The notes under the pieces were generated by a model. The model made no database searches. It was not told the DNA's origin and worked only from the letters and a program-made list of their open reading frames with translations. A stretch of DNA of 64,000 nt from Rhizobium sp. FKY42 (GTDB lineage: Bacteria > Pseudomonadota > Alphaproteobacteria > Rhizobiales > Rhizobiaceae): NCBI RefSeq assembly GCF_005222835.1, contig NZ_STGA01000029.1, positions 953,247 through 1,017,246 on the forward strand, read 5' to 3'. The translations under genes and the position numbers were made by a program. This document shows, piece after piece, positions 1 through 9,718 of this stretch (its first letter is position 1; every line of letters begins with the position of its first letter).

Positions 1-200
1 AACGGCCTGCTAAAGAAAGCATTCGTCTGAATGGCGCAAAAGCCGAAGACACCCGACTGTTCGAGAAGGTTCAGGACTTCCTGCTCACTCCACTGGCGAG
101 CAAAGCGTTGCCCGTGCATTTCCGAAACGGCAGCCGCATCCGCATCCCGCATCGGTACGATGTCGAAAAACGGTTTCCAAGTCAGATAATCTTCAAACAT
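1..200 (-). CDS. rimI: Ribosomal-protein-alanine N-acetyltransferase RimI, N-terminal part (cut by window edge)
   Basis: Only the first 66 codons are in the window. They begin MFEDYLTWKPFFDIVPMRD and continue through an AVSEMHGQRF stretch and an SEQEVLNLLEQ helix, which resembles the start of the GNAT fold of RimI proteins (target selection helix with R-W/S-E, then the L-L-E strand-helix). RimI acetylates the N-terminal alanine of ribosomal protein S18. The ATG lies 9 bases after the tsaB stop on the same strand, and tsaB-rimI is a common bacterial pair, which supports the call. The acetyl-CoA binding motif is beyond the window edge and cannot be checked, so other GNAT members remain possible. 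Confidence 0.75.
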   Translation of the reverse strand, partial: MFEDYLTWKPFFDIVPMRDADAAAVSEMHGQRFARQWSEQEVLNLLEQSGVFGFCAIQTNAFFSRP

Positions 201-209
201 GAAGTCTCG

Positions 210-869
210 TCAGGCACGAAGCAGAGCAAAACCATCCTGCGGTTTAGCATCCGGCCCGCGCAGGTAAAGAGGTTTTGGCAAATCCACAGCCACGTCGGCC
301 AGTGCCGCCAGTCGGGCGACAGTTGCAATGTCGAACCGATCAGGTTCAACCGTCTTATTTGCATCGTCGAGCAAGGCCGAAGCGGTGCCGGTCACCTTCG
401 CTCCGAAATGGTCGACCCAACGCCTGAGTTGCTCGACATCGATGCTTTGCGGTGAGGTAAGTGGCTTACCATCCACCGCAAAGACCTGCGCATAGATCTC
501 GTCTCGTTTGGCATCCATGGCGGCAATGACGGGATGAGATGAATTTGCATTGAGATGCATTTGCGCGAGCGTGTGTAAGGTCGACACGCCGACCGTCTCC
601 ACGCCAAGGGCCAGGCCAAACCCACGGGCAGCGGCAACACCGACACGAATTCCGGTGAAGGAGCCGGGACCAATGGTCACGCCGATACGCTCGATACCAC
701 TCAGCGGAACATCGGCGGTGCCCACAGCTTCTTCAACCATGGCCATCAGGCGTTCTGCATGCCCTTTGCCGATCCGCTCGCTCACGACCGAGAGCATTTG
801 CCCCGTCGTGGCATCAAGAACTGCGGCGGAGCAATCCACCCCGGCCGTATCGATTGCCAGAAGCTTCAT
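210..869 (-). CDS. tsaB: tRNA threonylcarbamoyladenosine biosynthesis protein TsaB
   Basis: 219 aa, close to the usual TsaB length (about 220-230). It opens with MKLLAIDTAGVDCSAAVLD, the ASKHA-fold phosphate-1-like strand, and has GPGSFTGIRVGVAAARG at about residues 68-84, the TsaB/TsaD family signature. TsaB is the non-catalytic partner that stabilises TsaD when threonylcarbamoyl is transferred to A37 of ANN-decoding tRNAs. It lacks the metal-binding histidines of TsaD, as expected for TsaB. The gene follows nfu by 6 bases and precedes rimI by 9, so the three probably form one minus-strand operon. No strong ribosome binding site precedes the ATG; translation may be coupled to nfu. Confidence 0.93.
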   Translation of the reverse strand: MKLLAIDTAGVDCSAAVLDATTGQMLSVVSERIGKGHAERLMAMVEEAVGTADVPLSGIERIGVTIGPGSFTGIRVGVAAARGFGLALGVETVGVSTLHTLAQMHLNANSSHPVIAAMDAKRDEIYAQVFAVDGKPLTSPQSIDVEQLRRWVDHFGAKVTGTASALLDDANKTVEPDRFDIATVARLAALADVAVDLPKPLYLRGPDAKPQDGFALLRA

Positions 870-875
870 TGGGGA

Positions 876-1442
876 TCAGAGCGCCTCGACGGCCTGAACT
901 TCGGGCACGAAGTGGCGCAGCAGGTTCTGGACACCGTGTTTCAACGTCGCCGTCGAGGACGGGCAACCCGAGCAAGCGCCTTTCATGTTCAGGTAGACAG
1001 TTCCTTCACGAAAGCCCTTGAACGTGATGTCGCCGCCATCCTGCGCAACAGCCGGACGAACGCGTGTTTCCAGCAGTTCCTTGATCGTGGCGACTATGGT
1101 TTCATCGCCTGCATCGAAGAACTCGCCTTCCTCATCCGTTGCTTCGGCAAAGCTTGCCGAACCACCCATGACCGGCTGGCCGGACATGAAGTGTTCCATG
1201 ATGGAGCCGAGGATGGCTGGCTTCAGATGCTGCCACTCCTGCGCTTCCTTCGTGACGGTCACGAAATCGTAGCCGAAATAGACGCCCGTAACGCCCGGAA
1301 TATTGAACAGGCGCGCTGCAAGCGGCGATGCCTGCGCTTCATCGGAAGAGCGGAAATCAGCGGTGCCCTTTTCCATCACCACCTTGCCAGGCAAAAACTT
1401 CAGCGTTGCAGGGTTCGGGGTGGCTTCGGTCTGGATGAACAT
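876..1442 (-). CDS. NifU family Fe-S scaffold/carrier protein (Nfu type)
   Basis: 188 aa from the ATG at 1442, which has AAGGAG 8 bases upstream; a longer in-frame extension to 1538 has no comparable site. The N-terminal Nfu_N domain covers about residues 1-87 (MFIQTEATPNPATLKFLPG is its hallmark opening). A linker follows, then a C-terminal NifU domain with the cluster-binding pair Cys157 and Cys160 in CSGC. The family assembles or carries 4Fe-4S clusters to client proteins in the cytoplasm. It sits 6 bases upstream of tsaB and is probably co-transcribed with it. Both halves and both cysteines are intact. Confidence 0.93.
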   Translation of the reverse strand: MFIQTEATPNPATLKFLPGKVVMEKGTADFRSSDEAQASPLAARLFNIPGVTGVYFGYDFVTVTKEAQEWQHLKPAILGSIMEHFMSGQPVMGGSASFAEATDEEGEFFDAGDETIVATIKELLETRVRPAVAQDGGDITFKGFREGTVYLNMKGACSGCPSSTATLKHGVQNLLRHFVPEVQAVEAL

Positions 1443-1554
1443 GTCCCGTCTCCTTGGCGGCTTTTTTAGCGCCAGTTTAGAATTCTTCAAAAGAAGATAG
1501 TCGCATTCAGCTTTCGCTTCAAGTGCGCCTTTGCTCAACGAGGGTCAAGAGCGA

Positions 1555-2046
1555 TCAGCAGAGTGCGTCGATTTCGTCGTCGCTCAAGGTATCTGGCAAA
1601 ACCGTTACTGGAATGGGAAAAGCGGCGGTGCGACCGGCAAGAGAAGCGACCAATGGTCCCGGCCCTTCCTTTGCGGAACCCGCAGCCAGAACCAGAATGG
1701 CAATGTCCCGGTCTTCTTCGATCGCGGCATTGATCTCTTCAGCCGCATTTCCTTCGCGAATCACGATTTCCGGGTCGATACCAATGGTCTCGCGCACTTT
1801 CTGCGCCACCTTTGCCATCACCGCCTCGGCTTCTTCACGCGCCTCCGCACGCATGATTTGTTCGACACCCAGCCATTGCTGAAAATCCCCCTCGGGGATC
1901 ACATAGAGCATGACCAGAGAGCCATTGGTGTTCTGGGCGCGGCGGCCCGCATAATGTACGGCGCGCTCGCATTCCGGCGTAGCATCGATCACAGCCATGA
2001 ACTTGCGCCGGTGTCCCTCCAGCCGTGACAGTCGCTTTGAAACCAT
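1555..2046 (-). CDS. Universal stress protein (UspA family)
   Basis: 163 aa single Usp domain. The start at 2046 is an ATG preceded by GGAGGAG at a good distance; an upstream in-frame TTG at 2061 lies inside that site and is unlikely. The protein begins with the family strand FMAVIDATPECERAVHYAGRRA, and its last third contains ILVLAAGSAKEGPGP and ends in IPVTVLPDTLSD, the usual position of the nucleotide-binding loop (G-x2-G-x9-G-S/T), though the glycine spacing is not canonical. ATP binding is therefore uncertain. Its role is probably stress survival, but the family is broad. It lies between trpS and nfu on the same strand. Confidence 0.88.
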   Translation of the reverse strand: MVSKRLSRLEGHRRKFMAVIDATPECERAVHYAGRRAQNTNGSLVMLYVIPEGDFQQWLGVEQIMRAEAREEAEAVMAKVAQKVRETIGIDPEIVIREGNAAEEINAAIEEDRDIAILVLAAGSAKEGPGPLVASLAGRTAAFPIPVTVLPDTLSDDEIDALC

Positions 2047-2111
2047 GCTTCTCCTCCGCAACCTCGACCGATCCTATCGAGATTGCGAAATCTATACGAA
2101 AACCGCCAAAT

Positions 2112-2140
2112 GAAAACCCGCCGGTGATGACACCGGCGGG
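2112..2140 (-). terminator. Rho-independent terminator after trpS
   Basis: A perfect 10-bp stem (CCCGCCGGTG / CACCGGCGGG, 2117-2126 with 2131-2140) closes a 4-base loop. Read on the minus strand it is followed by a short U tract (GTTTTC). It lies 25 bases past the trpS stop and just before usp, so it separates the two transcripts. Confidence 0.8.
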
Positions 2141-2164
2141 CTCACATGAAACTGATCTTTCCTA

Positions 2165-3229
2165 TCAGCGCAGGAAGCCCACGATGTCGTAAACGTCGTT
2201 CATCACCGCTTCGGCGCGGGCGCGGGCGCGCTCACCGCCATCCTTGAGGATTGCGTCGATATGTGAGGTATCCCCAAGCAGACGGCGCATTTCGGCACTG
2301 ATCGGCGCCAGAACCTGAACGGCCAGATCGGCCAGTGCAGGCTTGAAAACGGAAAATTGCTGACCGCCGAATTCCTGCAGAACATCGGCTTTCGTTCTGT
2401 CGGCAAGAGCGGCATAGATGCCGATCAGATTGTCCGCTTCCGGGCGTCCGGCCAAGCCTTCGACTTCCGACGGCAAACCGTCAGGATCCGTCTTTGCCTT
2501 GCGGATCTTCTTGAGAATTTCGTCAGCGTCATCCATCAGGTTGATGCGGGACAGGTCGGACGGATCGGACTTCGACATCTTTTTGGTGCCATCGCGTAAG
2601 CTCATGACGCGTGGCGCCGGCCCATCGATCAGCGGCTCGACCAGCGGGAAATAGCCATGGATCGGCTCTTCGCCCACCACCATATCGACGCCCTGACCCG
2701 TGGTGCGGATGCGCTCCTGGAAGTCGATGTTGAATTTCTGCGCGATATCACGCGCCAGTTCCAGATGCTGCTTCTGGTCGTCGCCGACCGGTACATGGGT
2801 CGCGCGGTAAACGAGAATATCTGCAGCCATCAGGCTTGGATAGGCGAGGAGGCCGAGAGATGCGTTTTCGCGGTCTTTGCCAGCCTTGTCCTTGAACTGC
2901 GTCATACGGTTCATCCAGCCGATGCGCGCAACGCAATTGAAGATCCAGGCCAGTTCCGCATGCTGCGGTACTGCCGACTGATTGAAAACGATATGCTTTA
3001 CCGGGTCGATACCGGACGCGATGAAGGCGGCTGCGATCGAACGGATCTGTCCTTTCAGATCCTCGTGCACGAGTTGCGCGGTGATGGCGTGCAGGTCCAC
3101 GACGCAATAGATGCAGTCGTTGTTCTCCTGAAGCGCCACGAATTTGCGAATGGCGCCGAGATAGTTTCCGAGATGCAGGTTACCGGTCGGTTGTACGCCG
3201 GAAAAGACAAGCGGTTTGAAGCTGTTCAT
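2165..3229 (-). CDS. trpS: Tryptophanyl-tRNA synthetase
   Basis: 354 aa class I synthetase that charges tRNA-Trp. The start at 3229 ([16 protein letters not shown]) has GAGGA 5-6 bases upstream; an upstream in-frame start at 3280 adds 17 unrelated residues. The HIGH motif appears as HLGN at residues 19-22 and the KMSKS loop as KKMSKSDPS at about residues 214-222. The [10 protein letters not shown] segment, typical of TrpRS, is present mid-protein. Length matches bacterial TrpRS (about 330-355). In rhizobia trpS usually follows murJ; here a plus-strand peptidase gene lies between them. Confidence 0.97.
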   Translation of the reverse strand: MNSFKPLVFSGVQPTGNLHLGNYLGAIRKFVALQENNDCIYCVVDLHAITAQLVHEDLKGQIRSIAAAFIASGIDPVKHIVFNQSAVPQHAELAWIFNCVARIGWMNRMTQFKDKAGKDRENASLGLLAYPSLMAADILVYRATHVPVGDDQKQHLELARDIAQKFNIDFQERIRTTGQGVDMVVGEEPIHGYFPLVEPLIDGPAPRVMSLRDGTKKMSKSDPSDLSRINLMDDADEILKKIRKAKTDPDGLPSEVEGLAGRPEADNLIGIYAALADRTKADVLQEFGGQQFSVFKPALADLAVQVLAPISAEMRRLLGDTSHIDAILKDGGERARARAEAVMNDVYDIVGFLR

Positions 3230-3600
3230 ATCGTCCTCGATAGGCTGGTGGAGGGCCACAGGCTTTCGGAAACGAGACATCGGAAAGGGTGAAGTCTTTC
3301 CGCGTCCCGCCCCTGACGGCCAGGGTTTTCAAGGCGCGCTTGAAGCACGACGCTCGCAGCCGATCAAGAGGGCATCAGGATGCTTGCTGGATCAGATCCC
3401 ACAATTGCGTTTCCACAGGCAGTCCACGATCAAACCATTTTGCGCGTTGAAAACTTTTTAACGGTTAAGGGATCTTAGCAATTAAGGCAGCGACTTCTCT
3501 AATTTGAGCAAATTTGTCCTTATTGACGTCACTTTGAGAAACGAAATGCTCCGCACATTCTTTCGCGGCAGTCCGAGGGCCGCACAGTTACGGAGTTCAA
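3230..3600. other. Intergenic region between trpS and the M15-type peptidase gene
   Basis: 371 bases with no supportable gene. It must hold the divergent promoters of trpS (minus) and the peptidase gene (plus). The part at about 3455-3490 is AT-rich with four TTAA/TTAG tetramers at starts 7, 10 and 7 bases apart. This resembles a CtrA-type region, but none of the spacings is the canonical TTAA-N7-TTAA. I could not assign a clear -35/-10 pair. Confidence 0.4.
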
Positions 3601-4035
3601 ATGCGTTTACTTCTATATGTGGGGCTCAGCCTCGTCATCGCGGCCACATCCGCCATTGCCGGAGAGGGCTCCACAGAGAGCAACGGCGTCAAGAAACGCC
3701 GGGCCAATTTGTTCAAGCACGATTACAGCGCGGCGTATACGGTACAAAGAGTCAGCGTCCGGACAGGATGCTTTCCCGAAAAGCTGGAGGCGATCCTCGC
3801 TCATATTGCGCAGCAGACGGGTCGCAAGCCCGTCGTCACGTCAGGTCATCGTCCCCGCGCCGGGGCCTCACAGCACAGCCATTGCCTGGCCGCCGACATC
3901 CGGGTTCCCGGTGTGTCTGATCGCAAAGTGGTGGCAGCAGCCAGCACCGCGCCCGGAATTGGCGGCATCGGACGCTATTGCAACGGCATCATCCACGTCG
4001 ATGTCGGGCCAAGGCGTCGCTGGGTCTATTGCTGA
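3601..4035 (+). CDS. Secreted M15-type (YcbK/DUF882-like) zinc peptidase
   Basis: 144 aa with a clear signal peptide (MRLLLYVGLSLVIAATSAIA, cleavage near residue 20). The catalytic core resembles M15 D,D-/L,D-carboxypeptidase-like proteins: SGHRP at 81-85, then the metal motif S-x-H-x5/6-A-x-D as S90-H92-A97-D99, and the third ligand in H132-V-D134. The position that is normally glycine in SxHxxGxAxD is Cys95. The short length means a minimal single-domain enzyme acting on peptidoglycan stem peptides in the periplasm; the substrate is inferred, not shown. Its 3' end overlaps that of convergent murJ by 10 bases. The transcription unit is a single gene. Confidence 0.82.
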   Translation: MRLLLYVGLSLVIAATSAIAGEGSTESNGVKKRRANLFKHDYSAAYTVQRVSVRTGCFPEKLEAILAHIAQQTGRKPVVTSGHRPRAGASQHSHCLAADIRVPGVSDRKVVAAASTAPGIGGIGRYCNGIIHVDVGPRRRWVYC

Positions 4036-5621
4036 TCGTCTACCGAAGGAGCAGGCGCCCGCTTTTCACGCTTCAGATTTCGCCGGATCATGCCGAGATC
4101 GGCGCCGCCGATCAGGAAGGCAATGCCGAAATAGGTCACCATCGCCAGTCCGATCAGACCGAATAGTGCCGCAAGTTGATGCAACAGTCCGCTTTCCGGA
4201 GTCAGCCAAGGCGCAGCATAGGGCATGGCGTAGATCAGTCCCGCGCTCATGATCGCCGTTGCGATCAAAAGCATCAGCACTCGCCGCGCAAACGACCACT
4301 CCCAAGTCAGATCGCCGCGCTTCCACAGCGTGAAGAACAGCAGGCAGGTGTTGATCCAGCCTGCAGCAGCTTCAGCAGTGGCAATGCCCCTTTCCGCGAT
4401 TAACGGAAACAGGCTTATGGCGAGCGCGGAGTTGACCACGACCGAAACGATGGTGAAACGCATCGGCGTCTTGGTATCTTCGCGTGCGTAAAAGCCCGGC
4501 TGCAGCGCCTTGATCATGACAAAGCCCGGCAGACCAAGACCGTAAATGGCGAGGATAGACGCAACGACAGCGGTATTATCAGCGCTGAAGGCTCCACGTT
4601 CGTAGAGAACGCGAATGATGGCTTCGGACAGGATCCAGATGCCTGCAGCGGCGGGGAGCGTCAGAAACAGCACGAATTCCAGAGAGCGGTTCTGGATGTT
4701 CGATGCCTCCTTCATGTGCCCGCCCTTAAGGGCACGTGCCAGTTCCGGCAGAAGCACGACACCGACAGCCACGCCTACCACACCCAGCGGCAGCTGGTAG
4801 ATGCGGTCGGCATATTGGAGCGCCGCGATGGCGCCTTCCTTGCCGGACGCAATAGCCTGCCCGATAATCTGGTTGATCTGCGTAATCCCGCCTGTCACTG
4901 CAGCCGGAACAGCCAGAACCAACAGGCGCTTGACGTTCGGCGTCATTTTCGGTCGGCGGAAACCGATACGGATGTCCGCATGGCGTACGCCGAAATAGAC
5001 AATGACAAGCTGGACGACCCCTGCCGCGAGCACGCTCCAGGACAGGTACCAGCCTGTCGTCAGCGGATCGGCACCGGTCCACAGCGCATACAAGAGCGCG
5101 CCGATCATGATGACGTTCAGGAAGACCGGCGCAATGGCTGCCGCGAAGAAATGATGAAGTGAGTTCAGCATGCCGCTCATCATGGCCGTCAGCGACATGC
5201 ACATGAGGTAGGGGAACATGACGATCGCCATGCGCACCGTGAGTGCTGTCTTTTCCGGATCGTCCGCAAAGCCCGGCGCTATGATCCAGCGCACCAGAAG
5301 CGGCATGGAAAGCTGCATGCCGATGGTAATAACCAGCAGCGCCGTGAAGAGGACCCCGAAGACTTCTTCCGAAAAGCGCTTGGCACCCTCGACGCCATTC
5401 GCCTCTATTTCCTTGGAAAACAACGGTACGAAGGCGGCATTGAAGGCACCTTCGGCAAAGAGACGGCGAAAGAGGTTTGGAAAACGGAAGGCCGCATAGA
5501 AGATGTCCGCCATCGGGCCTGTCCCAAGGGCCGCGGCCATCAGCGTCTCACGCGCAAAGCCGAACAGGCGGCTGCCGAGCGTTGCGCCGCCAACGGTCGC
5601 GAACTTCTTGACGAGGCTCAT
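4026..5621 (-). CDS. murJ: Lipid II flippase MurJ (MviN)
   Basis: 531 aa polytopic membrane protein of the MOP superfamily, with about 14 hydrophobic segments. It opens with the MurJ hallmark [23 protein letters not shown] and carries the [22 protein letters not shown] segment of loop 1. MurJ moves lipid-linked peptidoglycan precursor across the inner membrane. Its ATG overlaps the glnD stop (ATGA), so the two are translationally coupled, a conserved arrangement in rhizobia. The C-terminal tail is basic and short ([19 protein letters not shown]) and overlaps the end of the convergent peptidase gene. Confidence 0.97.
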   Translation of the reverse strand: MSLVKKFATVGGATLGSRLFGFARETLMAAALGTGPMADIFYAAFRFPNLFRRLFAEGAFNAAFVPLFSKEIEANGVEGAKRFSEEVFGVLFTALLVITIGMQLSMPLLVRWIIAPGFADDPEKTALTVRMAIVMFPYLMCMSLTAMMSGMLNSLHHFFAAAIAPVFLNVIMIGALLYALWTGADPLTTGWYLSWSVLAAGVVQLVIVYFGVRHADIRIGFRRPKMTPNVKRLLVLAVPAAVTGGITQINQIIGQAIASGKEGAIAALQYADRIYQLPLGVVGVAVGVVLLPELARALKGGHMKEASNIQNRSLEFVLFLTLPAAAGIWILSEAIIRVLYERGAFSADNTAVVASILAIYGLGLPGFVMIKALQPGFYAREDTKTPMRFTIVSVVVNSALAISLFPLIAERGIATAEAAAGWINTCLLFFTLWKRGDLTWEWSFARRVLMLLIATAIMSAGLIYAMPYAAPWLTPESGLLHQLAALFGLIGLAMVTYFGIAFLIGGADLGMIRRNLKREKRAPAPSVDDQQ

Positions 5622-8458
5622 GCGTCTGCCCGAGATTTGCGCGGTGGATTGCCTGCCCGCACCGCAACCGGATCCGGCGCAATGATACCCGATGGCATGC
5701 CTCGACGAAGCTCATCCTCCTGCTCGGTCAACACCGTTTTCAGGCGCTGGACGATTGTGCCCTGCCTGTTTTCATTGGTGATTTTCGACCCGACCAGATC
5801 CGTCACATAAAAAGTATCGATGACCTTTTCGCCGAAGGTGGTAATGCGCGCAGAATGGATATCGAGCGAAAGATCGGCAAGGACGACTGTGATATCGGCA
5901 AGGAGACCGGTGCGATCCAGTCCCTCCACCTCGATTACCGTGAACTTGTTCGACAAGGTGTTCGAGATCGTAACAGACGGGTGAACTGTGAAGGTCTTGT
6001 TCTTCTTCTTGGCTTTTGCCCTTGTTGCGATCACTTCCGGCAAGCGCTTCTTGCCGGACAGAACGTCCTCGATCATTCGGCAGACGGTCTTGGCGCGTCG
6101 AAGTTCATCCTCATCATCCGGGAATTCGCGGTTGATGAGGATGGTATCCAGAGCACGGCCATCGGTCGTTGTGTAGATCTGCGCATCCGCAATGTTGGAG
6201 CCCGCAGCAGCGCAGGCGCCTGCGATGATCGACAAGAGGCGCGGATGGTCAGGCGCCAGAACCGTGATTTCCGTAATCGCTCGAAAACTATCGGTGCGCA
6301 CCATAGTCGCCAGCGCCTGCCCGCCTTTATCCGCATCACGAATAAACTGCGCATGCCGCAACTGGTCTTCGAGCGCGACGGACAGGAGGTAGGGCTGGTA
6401 ATGTAGCTTTGAATAGGTCTTGCGGTCCTTCTGGCTCCAGGAACCCAGAGCATTGGCCAGAGCCTCTTCCGCTGCCTTGGCACGCTCCTTGCGGGAGACC
6501 TCCGAGAAGCCGCCGGACAGCAGGAGCTCCGTCTCATAATACAGCGTGCGCAGCAACTGGCCTTTCCAGCCGTTCCACACACCCGGCCCAACAGCGCGGA
6601 TATCGCAGATCGTCAGGACCAGCAGCGCCTTCAGTCGGTCCAATGATTGCACCTTGTCGGCGAAGTCCGTCACGGTCTTGCGATCATGCAGGTCGCGGGT
6701 CTGGGCAACCATGGACATCAGAAGGTGCTGGTCGATGAGCCAGGCAACAAGTTCCACCTGCTTCGGCTTCAAACCAAAACGCGGGCCGAGTTTGCGGGCA
6801 ACACGCGCCCCGGCAATGGAGTGATCCTCCTGCCTGCCCTTAGCGATGTCGTGTAGAAGCACGGCAACATAGAGCGCCTCGCGCTCCTCGATTGAGGGCA
6901 TCAGCTTGTTGGCAAGCGGATGCTCTTCGGCAAAGCGCCCCTTGTCGATATCGGAAAGGGCTTCGACAGCGCGGATCAGATGCTCATCCACTGTGTAATG
7001 GTGGTACATGCTGAACTGCATCATCGCGACAATCTTGCCGAACTCAGGAATGAAGCGCCCCAGAACACCAGATTCGTTCATGCGCCTGAGCGTCAAGGCC
7101 GGTTCAAGCCGTGATGTGAGGACCGAGAGAAACAGCCGATTGGCTTCGGCATCCTCACGCAATCTGTCATCGATCAGATGCAGGCTGCGCGTAATCGCCT
7201 GAAGCGCATCCGGATGATATTCAAGACCATGGAGATCGGCCACATGAAACAGGCGGATGATGCTGACCGGGTCTCGCTTGAAGACCTCGGGATCTGCCAG
7301 TGCGATCCGGCCGCGATCTTCCACGAATTCCGAGCTTCCGGGAAGCCTGCGCACGCGACGGCGGAAACGCCCGATCACGCCGGTGAGACCGGGGGCAGGC
7401 TTGGCCTGTTCTTCTTCAAGCGCGGCGCACAGGATGCGCGTCAGATCCCCCACATCCTTCGTGACAAGGAAGTAGTGCTTCATGAAGCGTTCGACGGCCG
7501 ATAGATTAGGCCGGTTATGATAGCCAAGATTGGCTGCGATCTCGCGCTGAATATCAAAAGAAAGGCGTTCCTCTGCCTTCCCCGTGACGAAATGCATCTG
7601 GCAGCGTACGGCCCAGAGAAAATCTTCTGCCTTCTGGAAGAGGCGCCATTCACGGCGAGACAGGACGCCGAGCTTCACAAGCTGGGCAGTGTCCCGAACA
7701 CGGTAATGATACTTGGTAATCCAGAACAGGGTCTGGATATCGCGAAGCCCGCCCTTGCCTTCCTTGACGTTCGGTTCAACCAGGTAGCGCGTATCGCCAG
7801 CCTTCTGGTGCCGCTGGTCGCGCTCGCCGAGCTTTGCTGCGATGAAGTCTTCGGCGCCATGACCGACGATTTCGCTATCGAAGCGATGCTGCAGTTCTTC
7901 GGACAAAAGCTTGCGACCGCAGATGAACCGCATCTCCAGCACGGCGGTGCGGATCGTCATGTCCTGCTTGGACAGTGCGATGCACTCATCGACGGTGCGG
8001 GTGGCGTGGCCTACCTTGAAACCGAGATCCCACAGAACGTAGAGCAGGAACTCGATCGCCTTTCGCATTTCGTCTGTATTCTTGGCAGGCAACAGGAAGA
8101 GCAGGTCGATATCCGACCCTGGCGCCAGCGTGCCGCGGCCATAGCCACCAACTGCAGTTACTGAAACCTGCGCCGCAGCTGTTGGGTAAAGCTTGGCGGT
8201 TACGGTTTCGAAGATAATGGTGATCAACTGATCCTGAACGTAAGAAATACGCTCTGCGCAGTTCAGGCCGCTGCCATCCTCGGCCAGAAGCTCTCTGGCC
8301 CGGTCACGGCTTTCATTGCTTGCCTTGCGAAAAACGGGCAGCAAGGCTGCTCGCATTTCCAGGATCTTGTCGGCCCCTCGTTCCAGAACCGCCTCGCAGT
8401 CCCTTCTCAATTGAGCTACATCCAGAAGTCCGGAAAATTCTATCTCGTGTCTTGCCAT
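5618..8458 (-). CDS. glnD: Bifunctional PII uridylyltransferase/uridylyl-removing enzyme
   Basis: 946 aa, the long rhizobial form. Domains in order: a nucleotidyltransferase domain with GGYGRGT at 104-110 and the metal pair in SDIDLL (Asp116, Asp118); a GlnD linker; an HD hydrolase domain with [11 protein letters not shown] at about residue 520; and two C-terminal ACT domains ([16 protein letters not shown] near 735 and [18 protein letters not shown] near 850). It senses glutamine and controls the PII proteins by adding or removing UMP. Start: ATG preceded by GCGGGATAAC. The stop overlaps the murJ start by 4 bases. All catalytic residues checked are present. Confidence 0.97.
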   Translation of the reverse strand: MARHEIEFSGLLDVAQLRRDCEAVLERGADKILEMRAALLPVFRKASNESRDRARELLAEDGSGLNCAERISYVQDQLITIIFETVTAKLYPTAAAQVSVTAVGGYGRGTLAPGSDIDLLFLLPAKNTDEMRKAIEFLLYVLWDLGFKVGHATRTVDECIALSKQDMTIRTAVLEMRFICGRKLLSEELQHRFDSEIVGHGAEDFIAAKLGERDQRHQKAGDTRYLVEPNVKEGKGGLRDIQTLFWITKYHYRVRDTAQLVKLGVLSRREWRLFQKAEDFLWAVRCQMHFVTGKAEERLSFDIQREIAANLGYHNRPNLSAVERFMKHYFLVTKDVGDLTRILCAALEEEQAKPAPGLTGVIGRFRRRVRRLPGSSEFVEDRGRIALADPEVFKRDPVSIIRLFHVADLHGLEYHPDALQAITRSLHLIDDRLREDAEANRLFLSVLTSRLEPALTLRRMNESGVLGRFIPEFGKIVAMMQFSMYHHYTVDEHLIRAVEALSDIDKGRFAEEHPLANKLMPSIEEREALYVAVLLHDIAKGRQEDHSIAGARVARKLGPRFGLKPKQVELVAWLIDQHLLMSMVAQTRDLHDRKTVTDFADKVQSLDRLKALLVLTICDIRAVGPGVWNGWKGQLLRTLYYETELLLSGGFSEVSRKERAKAAEEALANALGSWSQKDRKTYSKLHYQPYLLSVALEDQLRHAQFIRDADKGGQALATMVRTDSFRAITEITVLAPDHPRLLSIIAGACAAAGSNIADAQIYTTTDGRALDTILINREFPDDEDELRRAKTVCRMIEDVLSGKKRLPEVIATRAKAKKKNKTFTVHPSVTISNTLSNKFTVIEVEGLDRTGLLADITVVLADLSLDIHSARITTFGEKVIDTFYVTDLVGSKITNENRQGTIVQRLKTVLTEQEDELRRGMPSGIIAPDPVAVRAGNPPRKSRADA

Positions 8459-8627
8459 GTTATCCCGCCGGGTGCCGCACCCTGCGCTACAGCCTCAACC
8501 GCATCATGTCGATACCGGATTGAGACGTAACGCCTCATTGCGGCACAGTGGTGCGGCAGTGTTGCCAGAGCGTTTCAGTCCTGCGGATAGATTTCACATC
8601 CGGACCGATTTTCCAATCCTTGGTTTC

Positions 8628-9644
8628 TCATGTCTTACTGATTGACGAAGCACGCAGCTTCGAGCGCCACTCGCTGGGGCTCATTCCCATGAGCCGACGA
8701 AACTCGCGATTGAAGTTGGACTTCGTCGCGAAACCGGCGTCAAGCATGATCGTCGTCAACGGCTGATCTGTCTCTTGCAGCAACCGACACACTTCTCGTA
8801 TCCGGCGATTGTTGACGAATTGCGATACGTTGAGACCCGTCGCACGATTGATTGCTGCCGAGACATCCCTTGCCGGTGCACCAACGCGGCGCGCCAGCTT
8901 GGCAAGGCTTAAGTCCTCCTGCCGGTAGAGATCCTTGGCATCCAGAGCCTCTTGGATACGAAGCAGGAAAGCCTGATCCTGGTCGGACGCTGAGAACTTT
9001 GTCGGCTCCGGAATGACGGGGTCCCGACCAAAGAGATCGGGGTATCCGATGTAAAGTGTGACAGTCGCCAGCACGAACAAGTTCATGGCTGTCACCACCA
9101 TGGGGACAGCCTCATTGCCGTTTAACAATGTAAAGATTGCAAGGCCCGCATCACTTGCGCCAAAAAACAATAGCAGGACAGCGCAGAGCCTTGCTGCGCG
9201 CAGGGCCGGCAGCATGCGCTGCAAGGGCGCTTCAGCCAGGGCATCCGGGGCATTGAGCGTAAAGCGATAGAGCAACACGCCATAGGTCCCGAAGGTGGTC
9301 ATCAGCAGCGCATCCGTCAGTTGCGGAAGGAACGCGACGGCCATGGCTGCCGCGAGGAAGGGCAATATATGCATCCAAGCTCGCGCGACAGGCACTGCGG
9401 CCAGTGCGCGAAAGGCAAGGTATGCAAGCGGCGGCATGGCAGCAGCCGTTACCGGCTGAATTAGATGCAACCAGTCTACTCCGTAGCCGAAACGAAGGCC
9501 GATAATGATGCCCTGCAATGCATAGGCGACAAGGAAAATGGTGAAATAGCGCTTGGAACCCGGCGTCTCAACGCCTTTCAGATTCCGATACAGCGTGAGC
9601 GCGAAGACCAATCCAACGATGAATGGCAACGGAATGGAAAGCAC
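8628..9644 (-). CDS. AraC-family regulator with an N-terminal membrane domain
   Basis: 338 aa. The first about 210 residues contain six to seven hydrophobic segments (for example LPFIVGLVFALTL, FTIFLVAYALQGIIIGL, MHILPFLAAAMAVAFLPQL, AARLCAVLLLFFGASDAGLAIF, MVVTAMNLFVLATVTLYIG). The C-terminal about 105 residues form an AraC DNA-binding domain with two helix-turn-helix units (LAKLARRVGAPARDVSAAIN and LTTIMLDAGFATKSNFNREF) and the closing MSPSEWRSKL. The start is a GTG at 9644 with TGAGG about 7 bases upstream. Membrane-bound AraC proteins couple an envelope or ligand signal to DNA binding; ligand and targets are unknown here. It lies between glnD and mutS as its own unit. Confidence 0.85.
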   Translation of the reverse strand: MLSIPLPFIVGLVFALTLYRNLKGVETPGSKRYFTIFLVAYALQGIIIGLRFGYGVDWLHLIQPVTAAAMPPLAYLAFRALAAVPVARAWMHILPFLAAAMAVAFLPQLTDALLMTTFGTYGVLLYRFTLNAPDALAEAPLQRMLPALRAARLCAVLLLFFGASDAGLAIFTLLNGNEAVPMVVTAMNLFVLATVTLYIGYPDLFGRDPVIPEPTKFSASDQDQAFLLRIQEALDAKDLYRQEDLSLAKLARRVGAPARDVSAAINRATGLNVSQFVNNRRIREVCRLLQETDQPLTTIMLDAGFATKSNFNREFRRLMGMSPSEWRSKLRASSISKT

Positions 9645-9718
9645 GGCAACGCCTCAGCAATCTCTTTGAACCAGGGCGGCCTTATCATGAATTGAGAACC
9701 GCCGTCACGGCACTCACC

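Noticed and set aside
3455..3490. Possible CtrA boxes (TTAA repeats) upstream of the M15-type peptidase gene
   Set aside because: Tetramer starts are 7, 10 and 7 bases apart; none gives the TTAA-N7-TTAA spacing (11 bases start to start).
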